7,190 bases of DNA. Source: JBGOUJ01 sp041477005. GTDB taxonomy: Bacteria > Acidobacteriota > Terriglobia > Bryobacterales > JACQDG01. The translations under genes and the position numbers were made by a program. Shown here piece after piece: positions 6,027 to 7,190 of the stretch (position 1 is the first letter of the stretch; each line of letters begins with the position of its first letter). The notes under the pieces were generated by a model. That model was not told where the DNA came from and searched no databases. It saw only the letters and a list, made by a program, of their open reading frames with translations. The stretch covers positions 1 through 7,190 of the forward strand of contig JBGOUJ010000403.1 in assembly GCA_041477005.1 (NCBI GenBank), written 5' to 3'.

Positions 6027-6096
6027 AACCATCAGTGAGCCCACAGACGGGCCCCGATGCGGGTGGCTGAAAGCTGAAAGCTGACGGCTGAAGGCT
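6006..6096. repeat. Diverged third repeat copy forming an imperfect hairpin at the hslU start
   Basis: Forward heptamers GCTGTCA, GCTATCA, GCCGTCA and ACCATCA (6007-6034) face the reverse-type heptamers GGCTGAA, AGCTGAA, AGCTGAC and GGCTGAA (6065-6092). A fifth, GGCTATG (6093-6099), contains the hslU start codon. About two thirds of the arm positions are complementary. Inner AGCCCAC and GGGTGGCT could extend the pairing. The central 30 bases differ from those of the two upstream copies. Confidence 0.75.
6090..6094 (+). promoter_or_regulatory. Probable Shine-Dalgarno of hslU, lying inside a heptamer repeat
   Basis: GAAGG ends two bases before ATG 6097 and five bases before GTG 6100. The spacing suits the GTG better, so translation may begin at either codon. 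The sequence is formed by the junction of the last two heptamers. Confidence 0.4.
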
Positions 6097-7190
6097 ATGG
6101 TGATCTATCTTCCCAGTCAATCGGTGGACGACACGCCGGTGCTCGATGAGCTCACGCCGCGCGAGATCGTTCGGGAGCTCGACAAGCACGTTGTCGGGCA
6201 GCAGGAGGCCAAGCGCGCCGTCGCCGTGGCCCTGCGGAACCGGATCCGCCGGCAGAAGCTTCCCCCGGAAATGGCCGAAGAGGTCATGCCCAAGAACATC
6301 CTCATGATCGGCCCGACCGGGGTGGGCAAAACCGAGCTGGCTCGCCGGCTGGCGAAGCTGGCCAATTCGCCGTTCCTCAAGGTCGAGGCCAGCAAGTTCA
6401 CCGAGGTGGGCTACGTCGGCCGCGACGTCGATTCGATGATCCGCGACCTGGTCGAGATCTCCATCGACATGGTCCGCGAGGAGAAGCTGGACATGGTGGC
6501 GGAAAAGGCCGAGGCCTCCGCCGAGGACCGCATCCTGGAGCTGCTGCTGCCGCCCCCGGAACAGGCCGACAGCGCCGACGTCCAGAAAACCCGGGACAAA
6601 CTCCGCAGCCAGCTTCGCGAGGGCAAGCTCGACGACCGCGTGGTGGAGATCGAGACCCGCGAGCGCAACTTCCCTTCCTTTGAAATCATCACCAACGCCG
6701 GCGTGGAGGAAATGGACGTTAATGTCCGGGAGATGCTTCCCGGCCTGTTCGGCCAGAAGACCAAGAAACGGAAGATGCGCGTGGCCGAGGCGATCGATTA
6801 CCTGGTGCAGGAAGAGGAGCAGAAGCTGATCGACATGGAGCAGATCCAGCGGATCGCCGTGGATCGTGTGGAGCAGGCGGGGATCATCTTCCTGGACGAG
6901 ATCGACAAGATCGCCGGCCGCGAGAGCGGTCACGGCCCGGACGTGAGCCGCGAGGGAGTGCAGCGCGATATCCTGCCGATCGTCGAAGGCACCACGGTCA
7001 ACACCCGTTACGGCATGGTGCGCACGGACCACATCCTGTTCATCGCCGCCGGCGCCTTCCATGTCTCCAAGCCCAGCGACCTGATCCCGGAGCTGCAGGG
7101 GCGCTTCCCGATCCGCGTGGAGCTGAAGCCCCTCAGCGTGGATGATTTCGTCCGCATCCTGCAGGAGCCCAAGAACGCGCTGATCAAGCA
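6097..7190 (+). CDS. hslU: ATP-dependent protease ATPase subunit HslU (ClpY), 5' part
   Basis: HslU is the AAA+ hexameric unfoldase that feeds proteins into HslV. The frame is open from ATG 6097 to the window end (364 codons) with no stop, so roughly the last 80-100 residues are missing. ELTPREIVRELDKHVVGQ (18-35) matches the usual HslU N-terminus, preceded by about 17 extra residues (MVIYLPSQS...). The Walker A motif GPTGVGKT is at 72-79 and the pore-loop GYVG at 105-108. The helical I domain spans about 115-240, with the family block FEIITNAGVEEMDV. Walker B, GIIFLDEID, is at 262-270 (D267, E268), FIAAGAFH at 315-322, and the arginine-finger region ELQGRFPIR at 332-340. Every visible ATPase motif is intact. 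GTG 6100 is an alternative start. The gene begins directly at the end of the repeat array. Confidence 0.96.
   Translation, partial: MVIYLPSQSVDDTPVLDELTPREIVRELDKHVVGQQEAKRAVAVALRNRIRRQKLPPEMAEEVMPKNILMIGPTGVGKTELARRLAKLANSPFLKVEASKFTEVGYVGRDVDSMIRDLVEISIDMVREEKLDMVAEKAEASAEDRILELLLPPPEQADSADVQKTRDKLRSQLREGKLDDRVVEIETRERNFPSFEIITNAGVEEMDVNVREMLPGLFGQKTKKRKMRVAEAIDYLVQEEEQKLIDMEQIQRIAVDRVEQAGIIFLDEIDKIAGRESGHGPDVSREGVQRDILPIVEGTTVNTRYGMVRTDHILFIAAGAFHVSKPSDLIPELQGRFPIRVELKPLSVDDFVRILQEPKNALIK

Larger units (their letters stand above)
5728..6096. other. 369-bp hslV-hslU gap made almost entirely of repeats
   Basis: No gene is supported between hslV and hslU. In order the gap holds a diverged then five perfect 15-bp units (to 5815), forward heptamers, two 96-bp tandem copies (5835-6026) and a diverged third copy reaching the hslU start codon. 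A gap of this size between hslV and hslU is unusual, because the two are normally adjacent with a few bases between them. No intrinsic terminator with a T-tract is visible, so co-transcription remains possible. Confidence 0.85.

Noticed and set aside
6025..7062. 345-codon minus-strand open frame opposite hslU
   Set aside because: hslU is unmistakable on the plus strand; the opposite frame is His/Leu/Asp-rich with no domain and ends in repeat-derived peptide (LQPSAFSFQP).

Overview
The window is high-GC bacterial DNA with short intergenic gaps, a type I-beta DAHP synthase, the HslV/HslU protease pair and an IS4-family insertion sequence. This mix, the form of the HslV and HslU N-termini and the repeats around hslV suggest an acidobacterium (Solibacteres/Bryobacterales-like). 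That placement is inference; no rRNA or other taxonomic marker is present.

Layout. Positions 3-1333 hold an apparently complete IS4-family element (DUF4372/DDE type) with its transposase on the minus strand and imperfect terminal inverted repeats. Positions 1334-1700 hold no intact gene, only a 25-codon remnant of a second, unrelated transposase and two stem-loops. A tRNA-Ala(GGC) gene (minus strand, 1701-1776) follows, so all the mobile debris lies on its 3' side. A compact divergent promoter region (1777-1867) separates the tRNA from aroF (plus strand), which overlaps by 20 bp a gene for a probable secreted lipoprotein with eight beta-propeller repeats. The 3' end of that gene overlaps tail-to-tail by 50 bp with a minus-strand Gfo/Idh/MocA oxidoreductase. 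Then come hslV and the 5' part of hslU (plus strand, cut by the window end).

The most unusual content is the repeat DNA around hslV. Upstream (4983-5171), runs of a degenerate heptamer (consensus near GCYATCA) face runs of the reverse complement across a 105-nt core, giving a 42-bp inverted repeat. The hslV-hslU gap, normally very short in this operon, is 369 bp here and consists almost wholly of related repeats: five perfect 15-bp tandem units, two 96-bp tandem copies differing by four transitions, and a third diverged copy that runs into the hslU start codon. The hslU ribosome-binding sequence and ATG lie inside the last heptamers.

Functionally, aroF begins aromatic amino-acid synthesis, tRNA-Ala serves translation, and HslV/HslU form the ATP-dependent two-component protease (HslU unfolds, HslV degrades). 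The oxidoreductase and the propeller protein cannot be assigned a substrate.
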